Positions 1-13,328 are shown, numbered from the stretch's first letter. The stretch is DNA of 64,000 bases from Oopsacas minuta (GCA_024704765.1 JAKMXF010000011.1:263070-327069); one strand, 5' to 3'. The notes: generated by a model not told the origin, from the sequence alone. Program-made: numbers and translations.

Positions 1-54
1 TTATCGTGTTTATTATGGAACTAAAGAGACTTGAAAGAAAATTCACTAAATTTA

Positions 55-460
55 TCGAACATGCTGAATCCGATTTTCACACTTATGGATTAATCATGTA
101 AATTTATTGTTGTTTTTATGAATAAAAGGTAAACACATTTGAAAATCGTTGTAAAACATGCTTTCAATGGTTATACTGAAGGAATAGAGTATGCTGAGTT
201 CAAATATGATACTGTAAAATCATTTTGTGAATATTTGTCTACATTTATGTACATAAAGTAAAAAATTCTAATATTGAGGTAGAATCATACTCTCAACGAC
301 TATGCTGGGATAATCGAGTATGCTGGGTCCGAATATGGGATTAATAGTTTGTTTGTCCCTTGATATGTAAATTTATTGTAGTTTTTATGAATATATAGTA
401 AACAAATTACCAAAAACTTAAAATTTACGTAGTTCCTGCTCACAACGACTACAAAGGGGG
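55..460. repeat. Tandem repeat, about 130-bp period, three units
   Basis: Three similar units start at the motif TGCTGA/TGCTGG at about 62, 192 and 321, giving periods of about 130 bp. Each carries the motif followed by a block like AAATTTATTGT and TTTTTATGAATA. The units are diverged, so this is old. A related two-unit stretch lies at 22975-23130, so the unit also occurs elsewhere. Confidence 0.55.
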
Positions 461-2200
461 ATGGTCTTACAAGAGATTTCAATAACATATTTGCCATATA
501 CGTATATTTGTGAGTTACATTGTTCTAAATATATCTACATTATGATACTCAAATGGACCGTTTAATTTGGAGGATAATGGATACCTCGACGCGCAATGTG
601 CCGAGTTCATCGCGAAGCGACGAGTCAAGGGCTCGTCAGAATGAAACTATAATAACATTATTTTCTACTAAATATTTACCATATATTAGTCGTAGAAGAT
701 CAGTATAAAGATAAATAGGGAAATTCATAATTTTGGAATTGTCATGCTAAAATATCTTCCTGTATTCGCTTGTTTTAATAACATTACTTCAACCGATCTG
801 TGTACAGCAAAACTATTTATGAACTAGATAAGTACATTAAATCGTATATGGATTATATAATGGAAGAAAGTCTCTATTAATTGAGTGTTTATGGAATTTT
901 ACAAACTTTGTCAAGAGTCAATAAATACGTTTACGATTGCATAATATCAAAATTGGTTTTGATACTTTTTGCACGCTCCAGAATTACTTAGAATTGTTAA
1001 CAACAATGTAAGTATTCACTCTACAGATTTATTCGCAACGTATTAGAAAAACAAATTGTTAATTAAACTAGAGTTAATATTTATCACATATTGTTTTATC
1101 AAAATTATCCTTGTGTATAACTTAGTATAAGTAAGAATAACTATATTTACGTATATACAAGAAAATATACATACACTGTTTTGATTTATCACTCAACAAT
1201 TCTTAATTACTATGCACTATTCTCATGTATAACATGGGTAAAAGAGCCAAGCTGAAATAAAGAATGATTTCGCAACCTCTGTATCTCACAGCAATATCCT
1301 TACTTCTCAAGATTAAACCCTGCAGCAAACAAATGATTAATAGGAAATACAAATTGTCATTTTTCTACAGTATGTGTGTCTAGTCAGGAAGGTACACCTA
1401 AACCTAAGAGATACTGTGACAACGACACGATCAAATTGCATAAGGATCAAACCCCACTTCCAGCAATCTTGCCTTGTTGTTAAAATCTATCCTTACATCA
1501 ATTAAATAGATTGCGCTTAAATGTGATGATGGGATACGCATTTATGCGTTTTGCGTTTGGGCAACAAAATATTGTCGTCTGCCTCTACAGATTTAACATA
1601 TTTGAGAAGGGGGAGGATGGGACGATTATTGAAAAGGTAAACATCATTAAATAAACACCAAAAATCAGTGCTCATATTAATACTCAATTTACACTTAAAG
1701 TAAGTTGATATTTCGCTATGCAATGAAATACATTTAATTTCATTGAGTATTAAGCAAAAGAAACTCCTTTATACAGCTAGAATTAGATCGGTCGAAAATA
1801 TCATATTGGTTGACAACAACTTGAGATTGTAGTGACACAAGAATCGCGTAGCAGAGTGAGCAAAATTTGATTCCATACGATTTCCGGACAGTCAAGTATT
1901 GGTTTGAGATGAAACTGTAAAGAGAAAGATTTTGGTAATCTATGAAGCATAAGACGTCTAATTGGAAGGCAGATAAATATAACTATAGATAGATATAAAT
2001 AATTATATATCCTATCAAATTTTTAAATATACGTAGTTTGTAGCTAAACCAAATACTATCGTGAAAATGTGTCGCTTTATGAAGTCAAAAGGGGCTGAAA
2101 TCTTGATTTGGGCAGAGAAATTGGTTAAAACGAAGTGGTAAACACATCGTGCTCATTTTCGTTACACGAACGTAACACTTCGGCTGAAATCGGTTAAATG
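461..2200. other. AT-rich noncoding, nothing recognised
   Basis: Only short chance ORFs with no recognisable motif. No structural RNA, terminal repeat or tandem array could be made out here. Confidence 0.5.
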
Positions 2201-2203
2201 CTG

Positions 2204-2880
2204 CGCCGTATTCACTAAGATTTAAGTTCGTACTTAAGTTCGTGGTAGTGGTTTAGAATAATATATACAACGCTATGATACCAAAAAGAAACTTAGTTTC
2301 CATTTTTTGAAGTATATTATATATTCTCTTAAATAATTAGAAAATTATCGAACGATGCCTATAATTGGCATATTATTATTTTGATTCCTGCAATGCTAAG
2401 ATTTAAATGGAATATACAAATGAATACATCATTATTATAAATATTTTAATGAAATTAATATTCTTTTAGTGATTATTTTCAAAATACGTGGTATCAATTC
2501 TTCATTTAAATTCAGCAACAAGGATTCTATAAATATTAGTAAATATGTATAGAATTCTTACAACCAAATGCAGTTACATACATCCAAATCAGAAATCAAT
2601 ATTTTATGATTATATAATGCAAAATATTGGGAATTATTTCAATCCTGGGTCACAATATTATCTAAGGTTCGCGGAATAAAAGGATTAATAACTAAATAAA
2701 TAAAAAAACTAAGATGGGTTGCTTATGCGATAGTGATAATAATCAATGATACCTGAATATACTCAAACAATTCGTGTCTATAAAATGCTCTATCAATCAT
2801 AATAGTAAAAGTTAGTACCTAAGTTCGAAATTAGTAATTCTGTTCGAATCTAGTGATTAACTTCTTAATGAATACGGAGG
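2204..2880. mobile_element. Putative Harbinger-like MITE
   Basis: CCGTATTCACTAAGATTTAAG-like sequence at 2206 is mirrored by CTTAATGAATACGG at 2864-2877, giving imperfect terminal inverted repeats about 670 bp apart. The end sequence resembles the end of the Harbinger element at 13329 (GCC-TATT-ACTAA-ATT-). CTG precedes the left end and CTA follows the right end, which could be a decayed 3-bp duplication. There is no coding potential inside, so it would be non-autonomous. Confidence 0.4.
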
Positions 2881-4412
2881 CTAGTGTCTATGTATATATT
2901 TCTGATAATCGAGTGGTAAATTCATGTTCCATAAATAAAAAACGAGATAATACGCATCCTTGGGCAATGTATATTTCAGAGTTTGTTAAATGATGAATTC
3001 TGAATCCAGTGGGGAAACGATGATAGGAAGTATACATTCATCATTATGGAACTAACAAGTGAAATAACGAGATGTGAGCAAATAAAATTAAAAATATGAT
3101 CTGATATACTATATATTAACTCGAATTACATTAAAATAATCTCCAAATAGGTAAGCATCTATTCAGATTACTGCTCCAACGATTTTGAGGCAAAGAGATA
3201 TTTCGAAAGTAAGAAATGATGAATGTAAAACTACTACATTTGAAGTGGCGCGTCATGCAAAGAAAATGTTGTGTAATGTATCATGATCTAAGTTGACCAG
3301 TACCGATAATATTTCGCCGATTATTAGTGGTAGAAGTCGTGGTAGCATTAAGTCCCGCGAAAAATAGTGAAGAACTGAAGGAACAGTATTATATGAATAT
3401 ACGTATATATTGATACTGTTAAGGCCGCTGGAGAAACTCACACTGAAAGAAAGTCTCCTCACAATTAGAATGTTGAAATTCTATTGCATCCAGTTCTTTT
3501 AGAAATAGAAATGAATGACACAGAGTTAAAAGAGCTTGGCACATTTAACGGAGGAGATAGTAGGATTGTAGACATCGTAGGTGAAAAAAGGTTATGGTTT
3601 GCAAGATGTGCAAGAGAAGGAATAGGTCCAACAATTGATGAGCTGAGAAAACAATTGAAGGAATAGCACATAATGAATTACGAAATCGCCCAACAGCTTT
3701 AGTAACTGAAGGGGTCTGTCACACAAAGATCATGGATTATTAATAGCCTATCAAACCGTTATTAATATTTCTTCGATAAATTTGACATAATTAAGTGCTT
3801 ACGGAAGTAATACTAACATTGTTGTAAAGATTTCCTCTTGGTAATGTAAATTAATAACGAACCTTCATTTCCCAATAAATTATCAAACACATTATCTAGT
3901 AAATTGATCAATACTCTTATAACTACGTAAAAGTAAATAGTATGCGATGATTAGAAATAGGCATGCAAGTTAGTTTGGAAAGAGGGTTGTCTCTTGACTT
4001 TTGAGAATCGCAACGGTTTGACTATATTCAAATAATATGTTTTACCCAGAAGTAAGTTTCTTTACAGTACTTTAAAATGTCAAAACACGTATTACAAGAA
4101 TTCATGAAAATTTGATATTTTCATTTATTGACGTGGCTCGGAGGCAAAATGAACCATTAACTTAATTCGGGAACTAATCAGCGTCCGCTATATAGAGTTT
4201 GCTTCTCTATTAGATAGATGCTAAATCCAATCCGTGCAGCGAGGGTTGTTCGCTAAAGGGAAGAGCCGTTATGGGAGGCTCCACGTCCATAATAATGCTA
4301 ATTAGGGAATTGGTGGCTGATTAGAAAATGTTTAAGAACTTTCTATGTTATAGAATCAGCTGCACATTTTTGCCTGAATAAATTTAACCTATAATTCGAG
4401 AATAAATGATTA
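2881..4412. other. Noncoding; one unrecognised short ORF
   Basis: Mostly AT-rich sequence without recognisable genes. A 60-codon plus-strand ORF (3484-3666) has a protein-like, charged and amphipathic composition but matches no family I know, and could be chance or an exon relic. Nothing else stands out. Confidence 0.35.
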
Positions 4413-5440
4413 TACAGTGGCTCAAAATGGCAAAATTGGCGGATAAGGTATTTCGGGGTGTGCTAGCTTTGCATAATGTATTATTTATATATGGGTTATC
4501 GACCCAAACTGGTTGATTAAACCTATCAGATTTTATATATGGCTTCGAATGTTTCTGAAATGACGTCATGCCACCTTCATACTATATATGGTCAATGTTA
4601 TTTTTCGTAATTTTTAAGTAATAAATATAGAATTATGTAAATTATGTTACCATATTTATTTAATATGTTTACATATACTAAATAACAAATTGATATACTA
4701 TACTAAGAGCATGAGCTAAGTATTAACGTCTCCACCATTATTTCTTGTTCAGATAGTTAATTAGTTTCATTTCGACCTCTGATATTTCCCGATATTGAGC
4801 AAGGATAGGATCACTCTGATTCAAGAGTCTAACGAAGATGTCACTTACATTGTCTTCAAAGGAACATTTACGAGTAAGCTTCTCCCTTTATCTTCTTATA
4901 TGTTTATTTACGGAATCCAGGCATTCTTCATATGAAGTCTTCAATCCGAAACCGTCATTTAAATCAGAGATTAATTCTGAAGAATGTGCAAGTAATTTAT
5001 GGAGAGATGGTATTATGTTTGCCCAAGGAAATTTACAAAGTATTTCCTCATAAGTATCTTTGCAAATGCACTAGAGTTTACAAGTGTCTATCCCTTTATG
5101 AGAATTGTAGACCCCGAAATATTACTGAGAGGTTTGTGTGATTAGTGCTAAGAGCAAGTCGGTCTTCTTCAATCATCATGGATGTAGTACAAGCAATAAA
5201 ATATTTTTCATTGAGAAAACATTCTCTTCAAATATTTCCTGTGGTAGTGGAACTGTCATCATTGGATGGATAATCTATTCAAAACCCAGTCTCCTCAAGC
5301 AAGAGATTACGCATTCGATGCATTGAAGTTGTAACTTGATGATGTGAAGGCAGCCATTTTTTTATTCTGCCATCCAGATGATTATCAATAGCATAAGTCA
5401 GCTAAAGACACAGAAATACTATGAAGAGGGCATGGGAGAT
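4413..5440 (-). pseudogene. Transib transposase fragment (decayed)
   Basis: The minus strand from about 5440 to 4770 aligns by eye with the C-terminal third of the intact Transib transposase at 27159-29288. It shows the same TTTGNI...RECF block (about 5240), PSLHKLLAH with H-x4-H (about 4990), and an EECLDS..NK block in which Glu falls 20 residues after the second His. The reading frame is broken by stops (one in TTTGNI*, one after HIRR) and shifts, so it is not functional. Beyond the C-terminus, at about 4413, lies ACAGTGGCTCAAAATGGC, which resembles the left end of the 26840 element, as expected if the whole 3' end of an old copy is present. I did not find the other end. Confidence 0.75.
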
Positions 5441-6314
5441 GAAAAATTTCATCAGATATTAAAAAGGGAGGCAGGATATTTGGTCTTTTTCCATAAATAT
5501 TTCATAATGTATCATGGAGATGCGCTGATTTTCAGGATAAAAGTTGTTTCCAGATAAATTATTTGGTATTTCGATTGCATTAGTGAATTTCAATCTTTAG
5601 ATTAGCTAAATAACAAATATAATATCAGTATAAAGTTCCTCTAGAATGGGACTTGGGTCCGAAAATAAACCTAGCATTTTTCCGGTGGTCTCATGGTCAC
5701 GCTCGCTACGTTTCGCTGAGTAAAATCTTGAGGCAAAATCTTCTCTAACTGTTTCAGTCATAAAACAATGCGGCCGCGAGTGGCCTGGAAAAAAGTTTGG
5801 ACCAAATTTCTCATTCTTTCATTCTAATATATTCTATATTTAGTACTTAGATTATAATGGTCTTTGTAAAATATTTTGTAACAGAAGGTACCCAAACCAT
5901 TTCTATGATTATAGAAAAGCAATATTGATTACAAAATATACAAACGTGTATGTCAAACTTCCAACTAACTCTTGGAAAATGACTTTGAAAGTAGCTATAA
6001 TTAGAATGAATAACATTATTCAATATCATGAGAATATTCACTTCACTATCTGCTCATAGCAGTCATGAGCAAGCTAAAATTCTGTAACTAAATACACAAT
6101 TATAAGTTTTCAACTATAATGAATTCAGAAATACGACTTTCTTAGAGCTTTGAACATGAAAATTTTTACCCTAATCAGCCATGTTTTCCCACTGTGCAAA
6201 CCCCGCTATTCTACTCCTGATTTTTGCACAACTTCCCGATTTCATTTTTTCAAATTTACCCGTTTTCAGCGAATTTTAAATGTTTTAGAAATCCGATAGT
6301 CCATTGTAACTAGG
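5441..6314. other. Noncoding, nothing recognised
   Basis: May contain the decayed N-terminal half of the Transib fragment to the left, but I could not follow it. No other feature seen. Confidence 0.4.
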
Positions 6315-6669
6315 GCCAACCTGATACTGCTATCAGAAAGTGGCCATACTAAGAGGGAGATAGCTAAAATGGTTGGTTACAACCAAAAAATTCAGCCAAG
6401 ATCCTGAAGAAACACAGGCTGATTGGATCTGTAAGAGACTTCACATTTCGTGTAGGCTTCATCTCACAACCAAAAGGAAAGACAACTTATTAGCCAGAAA
6501 ATGGGAAAAGGATCGATTATAGACTGCTACTCAGATCAAAGCTGAAGTATTATCAGAATGCTCGATAAAAACTTCCACTTCAACAGTCCAGAGAAGAATA
6601 CGATTGGCTGGAATGCTCGGACGGAAACCCAAAGGAACCCCGCCTTACTACAAAGCACAAGAGAGACTG
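6315..6669 (+). pseudogene. Tc1-like transposase N-terminal fragment
   Basis: In shifting frames the plus strand reads as the paired helix-turn-helix part of a Tc1-type transposase (about 6330-6410: SGHTKREIAKMVGY; later KTSTSTVQRRIRLAGM..RKPKG..). This DNA-binding region would recognise the element's own ends. Stops interrupt it. It stops abruptly at 6669, exactly where the next Tc1/mariner element begins at a TA dinucleotide. No continuation was seen on the far side of that element (after 7979), so the catalytic part is missing. Confidence 0.6.
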
Positions 6670-7979
6670 TACAGGGTGGCCCTGAAATCCTGCCCCATCG
6701 ATAAAGTGGAATAACTTGCCTAAATTGGATGCTATAGGCTGGCAATTTTTACTCGTCTTACAGAATGCTACCAGAAATAAAAATATTTTTACTACTCAAT
6801 ATAACCTCCTCGTTTTTAACTACGGCTCTCAATTGTCCAGAAAACGCACCAACCGCGGCACGAATGCTTTCCTGAGGTATTTTGTTCCACTCCCTTGTCA
6901 AAGACCGCTTCAAACACTCGGCAGAGGTATGAGACTTGGCGCAAGCATTGGCCTCCAGGATGGACCAGATTGCAAAGTCCATCGGGTTCAGGTCTGGACT
7001 ATAGGGAGGCCATTCTGTCTTCTGAAAAATCCTGAAAAATTGAGTTGGAGCCCGATTTGAGTACTATTGGCAGTATGAGCTGGTGCTCCATCCTGCTGGA
7101 ATATAAACGGTTCTCCATTTAACATTGTTTGACCTAGATTCTGTAATACGGGCTCCAAGGTAAACTTCCGATAGGTGGTAGCATCTATTTTTACTCCAGG
7201 GGGGACAAATATCAATGGTATCCGACCAGTTGTCAAGACACCAGCCCATACCATTACAGTTTGAGGTTTCTGTATGCGACGCACATATCGATACTTTTCT
7301 GGGATACTAGAATGTGTTGCCGATATAATCCTGTCATTTTGAGCGTTCGTAACTTCCTGAATAGTTAATATCTTCTCATCGGAAAACCGAATCGTTTCGA
7401 GACCGTGATTCGCGTGCCGCTCAAACAACCCTTCACATCTAGACTATCGTTTTGCTTAACTTGATCTGTTAGATGATGGACCTTTTCTTTTGAAGGAATA
7501 CATTCCCAGCTTAGTATTCACGACGTTTTGTATGGAATGACGTGACATCTGAAGATCTACAGCCATCTTCCTCATGGATCGCCGCGGGTTAACTCGGATT
7601 CGCTCCCGTACCCTCTTGACAAGCCTGGGAGTCGTGACTGAGGAAGGACGACCGGATCTAGCCTTGTCATTTACTCCCCATGTTTGCTTGTACCTCTGAA
7701 TCTTCCAATATACAAACTTCCGTCGACTCCTGGGTATATTGAGCAACTTTAAAATTTCTCCTGGAGCCTTACCATATTCAAATAGACAATAATTCCTGCT
7801 CTCTCGACTTCCATTAGCTTAACTAAGTGCTAGAGGAAGTGAACCAGGAATATACTTAGTAACATTTGTAATATTGACTCAATTGCTTCGATTACGACAT
7901 TAAACCGTGTATAGTGATTCTAGTATCTTCATTTCCTTGTACATTAAAAGATGGGACAGAACTTTGGGGCCACCCTGTA
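6670..7979 (-). mobile_element. Tc1/mariner element, full length, inactive
   Basis: About 1.3 kb, the usual size for the superfamily. The left end reads CAGGGTGGCCCTGAAATC after TA (6670-6671). The right end is the inverse, ...GGGGCCACCCTG followed by TA (7978-7979). The ends match with a few differences. The transposase lies inside on the minus strand. The element interrupts or abuts the older Tc1 fragment on its left. Confidence 0.85.
6758..7746 (-). pseudogene. Tc1/mariner transposase, DDxD type, frameshifted
   Basis: This enzyme cuts and pastes its own element at TA sites. On the minus strand, 7746-7456 gives the helix-turn-helix part (SGRPSSVTTPRLVKRVRERI.. and SRHSIQNVV), 7428-6988 the catalytic core (FSDEK with the first Asp, then FQQDGAPAH with the second), and 6982-6758 the C-terminus beginning SPDLNPMDFAIWSILE. 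The pieces lie in different frames, with at least two shifts plus a break between 7456 and 7428, so it cannot be translated as one protein. Counting across the last shift, the third acidic residue falls in NPMD about 37 residues after the second Asp. That suggests a DD37D-like group, although the frameshift makes the exact number uncertain. Confidence 0.85.
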
Positions 7980-8489
7980 TAACAATTTGAAGGAGTCGAT
8001 TCATTAATTGTATTGATAAAGAAATTATGAATAAAATTACCTTTATTTCTTCAATCTGATGCTCAGTTGTGGGTATACTTGCGAAATCCTATGGGTTTTC
8101 CAATGCTAGTAATATATCTGGATAGTTGCAATTCACTGATGCATGTTATATCGATGAGTGTTTTCATTTCATTAATATCATCACAGGTGCTTATAGCAAT
8201 AGCTTTGTTAAGTGTAGTCCACTAATAATTTTGTGATTAGTTCTAAACAACCTGGTCAGAGTTTAGTTTATGAAATGTTTGGTGAAATATGTCTGGTTAA
8301 GTGGAAATATCTTGAGCCTTTTTATTAGTTGGGTATTTGAACAAAGAAAGGAATTCGATAATAATGGTATTATCAGCTTACTAAATGTTTCATGGTATCA
8401 ATAATATGTATGTTTTCAAGTTTGATTATTATCGGGTGAAAAAGTCTGATAGTCGTAAAGATAAACAGCCATTTCTTTAGAGCTAGAAC

Positions 8490-8760
8490 CAGGGTCGTAA
8501 CTACTCTCCTTGCGACACCGCCATTTCGGGGGAGGGGCCAGGACTGAGGAGGCCCATTACGGGCATTACCCCTTGGATGATAATTCGAAATATCCATTCG
8601 AAATCATTCTGATTGTACATTTTAAATACAATTCTTCTATTTTCAGCTATTTTGATTCTCATTTATTTTGAGATAATTCATTATTTAGAAATATATTTGT
8701 TTAAGAGGGGCCTCCAACCTGATTAGGCGGGGGAGGCCAGAAAAAGTAGTTACGTCCCTG
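8490..8760. mobile_element. hAT-type MITE (271 bp)
   Basis: Starts CAGGGTCGTAACTACT and ends with the inverse AGTAGTTACGTCCCTG. The flanks are GCTAGAAC (8482-8489) and GCTAGATT (8761-8768), an 8-bp target duplication with six matches, as expected for hAT. It has no ORF of its own. The GGCCTCCCCCGCC-like inner sequence near the right end is GC-rich compared with its surroundings. The ends resemble those of the larger MITE at 32267-33221. Confidence 0.75.
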
Positions 8761-9224
8761 GCTAGATTAGAGTGTATTTTCCCTAATTGTAGAGCATATG
8801 TAATTTATATTGAGGACGAGAGTTAGGTAAATAATCATGTAGTGGTCAGGTCTTATTCCTAAGGATCACCTCAACTCATCATATAGATGGTACAAGTGCT
8901 TATAGTCGTATTTTATCTTGTAGCGAGCGCAGAAACATGGGAAAATTGTTAGATAATTATTCTGTGAGCAAAATATTTAATAATCTTTAGTGATAAATGG
9001 TAGAATAGTTCTGAATAGTATCTCTAAATTTGACGATTTGACTTCCTATAAGTACTAATGATCTAAGCAAGTGTTGTATAGCCTTATGAGTATAGTCTAA
9101 AAAATAATTACCATACTAAAACGCAATAATTATGCTGAAGCAACTGAGTAAAATTGAGAAGACAAATTAAATATTATAAATCAAATAAACGTACTAGCAA
9201 CCCCCTGTAGTTTTTAAGGAAATT

Positions 9225-9565
9225 GAATTAAAAGAAACGAAAGAATGTATATATAAAAATTGAATGGGTTCTGAAGAAAAATAACATCAAGAATTGACCC
9301 CAAAGTTGGAATTCGTAATATAGAAAACCTGAGACTTTATCGATTTTTACATGCCGTTATTGGTGATAATTTTTAGTGTTTCACGAAAATATCGATGTTG
9401 TTATTAACGTCTGTATCTCAACAATGAATAAGCATTAAAATGATTGAAATTCAGTCAGATTTGGGGTAAGAAGCATGAATTTGAACTGACCCTATATTAT
9501 GTAGAATATGATTAATACTCTAACACTCTCACTCCCCGACATAAAAATTGAATTCCTCTAGCTCA
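9225..9565 (+). repeat. Dispersed repeat, copy A
   Basis: About 340 bp that is also present, inverted and diverged, at 46085-46385. Shared blocks include TTTTTAGTGTTTCACGAAAA, ATATCGATGTTGT and TTGAACTGACCCTA, and both run to GAATTCCTCTAG. No ORF or terminal repeat was recognised. Confidence 0.65.
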
Positions 9566-10239
9566 ATGAGTTGTTATTATTGTTTAATGAAATATAATTT
9601 CGTAAACGTCCATATAACCGAAGTATGCATATAGAATTCAGAAACGAATCCTGACTTTTAGGTAGGTAAATTCAAGGGGACGTGACTCTAAAATTGTGCA
9701 TAAAAGGTAACAAAAAGGAAATTTTTTAAAATAAAAACATATTATGTAAAATTTTCAATTCTTATATTTGCAATGATACCAATTTCGTTTAGATCTGATG
9801 AGTATAAGTGAGTCAAATTAGTGACTGGAGTGACCCTAGTCGAATAGCGTGCTAACTTCTTTGTTGAATTTTTCAAAATAAAATATTTCCAAAACAAATA
9901 CATATTCTTAAAAGAAATTTAAAGACATAATCCACCAACCATCAATAGTATGTAGAAGAAAACATATATCAAAACTACTGAGAAGCCACTCAAATAGCAC
10001 ATTATAGTTGACTTCAAACCTAATGCTAAGCCACCACACATATTTTACAATTCTGGTGACATTTCGTAATCCACCAACGCTATACTTTCAAGCAATAACA
10101 GGTATTTTTCTATAGATATACGAGAAAGTCGGTTAAATTAACGATTGACTGAACACGTTTTTACAATTTGAATTGGCTGCAACATGAGTTGCTACAACCC
10201 TGGTTCGTATGAATACATCAAGTCACGAAGCCTTTAGTA
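9566..10239. other. AT-rich noncoding
   Basis: Nothing recognised on either strand. Confidence 0.4.
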
Positions 10240-10545
10240 AGCGTAAGTTTGGAGCATAGTCTACTCTATGTATCATTTCATAAGCTCACTTTGAAATGAA
10301 AGATGCAGTATTTACAAATCTACAAGGCAACAAAGAATTGCATATTAAACAAATGTATAATTACTAGACACATATTTTCACACATTCATGAATTTTTAGC
10401 ATAGGTATAATGGTTGATAGTATATTGTTCTACAAATATCCAATACATTTATTTGGGAAAAATGCACCATTTCTGAAAATTAGAATTTCCACCTAATGCC
10501 TTCATCTCCGACCGCATCCCTGGTCCAAAATTCACTAGATTGTGT
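10240..10545 (+). repeat. Dispersed repeat, copy 1
   Basis: A direct relative of 11880-12195. Shared blocks include GAAAGATGCA(A/G)TATTTA, TAGACACATA.TTCACACATTC, TTCTACAAATAT and TCCGACCGCATCC(A/C)TGGTCC. The copies are about 1.6 kb apart and clearly diverged. Confidence 0.6.
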
Positions 10546-10711
10546 TCAATAGATACTTTCTTGCAAAATGTCAAAAATTTCTCATGATAAATATGCCTCG
10601 TTCTTGAGTTACTGGAAATACAATGGATGATACATTTATATCAATATCCAATCAGAATTCGATAATATTGAAAGTAATGGTCAATTCCGTATAGCATATT
10701 TGGAGTAAATA

Positions 10712-10866
10712 ACCACTCCCCATACCCTTGTAATATTCTCTGATGTTACATCTCTGAATATTATAGCTTAATGTTAAAAATGACCAAATACGGGTATATT
10801 CACGATTAAGTCAAATAGGTTATAGTTATCACATTAAAATGTATTACAAGAATATGGGAAGCCTAG
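10712..10866. mobile_element. Small MITE, family of 51793-51958
   Basis: Left arm CTCCCCATACCCTTGTAATA and right arm ATTACAAGAATATGGGAAG form an imperfect inverted repeat about 155 bp across. The ends and spacing match the MITE at 51793-51958. No target duplication could be fixed. Confidence 0.5.
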
Positions 10867-11879
10867 TACATACTATATACTGTGACCACCCACCTTGCCG
10901 AATGTCATCATGCCGAATGCCAGATTTCTCGAAAAAAGTGACAATGAGAAAAATGTTCAACTCAATTCAAGAATCTTGTAATTAGTAGATCAATATAATA
11001 TTACATTAATTTACCTAAGTCGCAATAAAGTCAAGTAATCGTTGTTAATTCGGCAGATGGCATTCAGAATGATGGAATTCGGCAAGATGTCCTAGTACCC
11101 TATACATTGGCTATATTTAACGATTATGGAAATCTAATAGGATATTAAGGAGTCTTCAGATGAAATTATGACATTTTATCATTGAAACTACAAGTTCCGA
11201 GTTATGATGCAATAATAATGTGCAGATATCTTGTGGCCCTGGATAGTTTTGGAAATTTCATTTCCAGACAAAAATAAGGGCCATTGTTATGTTCTACGAG
11301 ATAATACATTGAGTATTCAAAGTTTGACCCTTATTTTCTCAAAATATGAAAGGTCGATGAAGCCTGAAGTTAAGTTTCCAGAAATATTTTAGCTTAATGT
11401 TTAAAATTTTTATAGGATAATATAGATAGTTAAATCTAACCTATCGACTAGCACTAGAGCAATATATCAAATATTCATAAAATTACTAGCGTGTAAGGTC
11501 TTAGGGACCGCAGGTTTAGAGTATTGTGAGGTTTGTCCAATTGAAAACTTTATTTCTTTGAACTGTTGAGTACTCATGCCTGATTCAAGTCATAAGGTTA
11601 ATACTAGCTTAGTTGATTATACAGGAAAAGTAATATATCTACTATATTAATCAAGAAAACTCTTCCCAATATACGATTCTCTATGTTATGCCTATGGGAA
11701 GCCGTAGGCTGGTTTTATAAATGCAGTTGCAAATATCACTTACAATATACTTGAAATACGATTTAAGTATGCTCAATCCGGCCCACTTAGGAGACATAAA
11801 CGTGTACATATGTTAAAACCTTTTGAATAGGGCCATACCTTAGTACATTATTCATCCGAAGACTCCCTAATAAAAATAT
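10867..11879. other. Noncoding, nothing recognised
   Basis: Includes an inverted pair near 10897-10930 and 11051-11090 (TTGCCGAATGTCATCATGCC against GGCATTCAGAATGATGGAAT and GGCAAGATG), suggesting another small MITE of about 190 bp. Otherwise no gene or RNA was seen. Confidence 0.35.
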
Positions 11880-12195
11880 GGCATCCATGGCATCTCCAGT
11901 AACTCAGGACAAGCTAACTTTATAATGGCAATGCTTTTATATTTGAATTGAAAGATGCAATATTTATCATACTACCAGGCATCAAAAAATGGCGTAATTT
12001 AATAAATAAATGCGTAATAGACACATACATTCACACATTCCTAAATTTTAAGCATATAATGATTGATATAGTCTTCTACAAATATTCAATGCATTTATTA
12101 GGGTAAAAATACAGCGTTCTGCAATATTGAATATAACGTCAAATAACTTGTTGTCCGACCGCATCCATGGTCCAAAATTCACAAGAGTTTGGCAG
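11880..12195 (+). repeat. Dispersed repeat, copy 2
   Basis: The second copy of the repeat at 10240-10545, in the same orientation. See that entry for the shared blocks. Confidence 0.6.
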
Positions 12196-13154
12196 GCCTT
12201 ATATTAAAGTAGGCTATGGTTGAAGCTAGAATTACAAGTGTAAGTCTAAAAAACACTAATGAGCAAGAGTAAATATCTAAAAGTTAGCATTTGGTAATTA
12301 CGTATTGTTTCTGTCTTTCCGTATCCCGCGAATTCTTTTCTTGGATAAGATTGAGTTAATTAATCCTTTCCTCCAATAGATGTGCAAAGTTTTTCGCGGT
12401 TCTCGGATTTAGATAATTCTTTTGCGAAGTTTCGTTTTTCAGTGAGCTTTTGTCCTTTAGCAAAATATCGTCCGTTTATATTCATACATTGAAAATTGAC
12501 TGCTAATATTTGAATGATACCCTGAACTAGTTAGTGGTTCCTTTACTGTACTTTGCCTCAGTAATGCTTGAAATATAGAACACATCAACAAGTACTTTTC
12601 ATCAGATTAAATATTGGGACACCACAATTTTAACGGTTGAGCCGGAATTATCTCCAATAATTTCTGGCGGAATTTCAATAAAACTCGAAATTGTACATGG
12701 AAAATAGGCGATGTGATAGCTGAGAAAATGGGTACATCTTAATTCTAAGAGGATGAAACCAATATCCAAGGGATATTTATTATCTGCAAAACTAGAGCCA
12801 ATAAACCAAACCTTTTGTGATGTCTGGATTCGGTACCCCCAAAATAACCCAAAACACTCTGAGCAACTTTCCAAAAATAAGCATTGGTCGAGCAGTGGTA
12901 TATATCAAGGCCCACTTTTCAAAACAAATTTAAACAGGGCCACACCCACTATAATTTATATACATACAAATATATAATTAATTTCCTCAAGCGAATTCAA
13001 TACAAAAATACACATACATCAAGTATACACTATTGGCTAATCAAATTCAAAAAATAGAGCACTAATATTATGTATTTAAAATATCCATCCAGATTTGTTT
13101 GCACTTAAAGGCATAATATTTTTAAGTAGAATGTTCTTATTAGATAATTAATAC
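12196..13154. other. Noncoding, nothing recognised
   Basis: Contains overlapping short ORFs on both strands near 12602-12977 that resemble no family I know. They are probably chance. Confidence 0.35.
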
Positions 13155-13328
13155 CACTGCTCAACAATTTTTTTTCTTTTTTGTTGCATGAGATTTTTAA
13201 CTGATTCTATATAATTTTGAGATGCTGATTTCAAATCTGCAATCAGTTTCTTTCTGCATGCTCTAGTTTTCATGCAATCGACAATTAAAATTTGTTCGTT
13301 TGTGGTACTTATTTAGTACATAAATCTG

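Noticed and set aside
4838-5326. Overlapping plus-strand ORFs (61-71 codons)
   Set aside because: They are antisense shadows of the decayed Transib C-terminus on the minus strand.
6716-7060. 114-codon plus-strand ORF
   Set aside because: It spans the left end of the Tc1/mariner element and reads antisense to its transposase.
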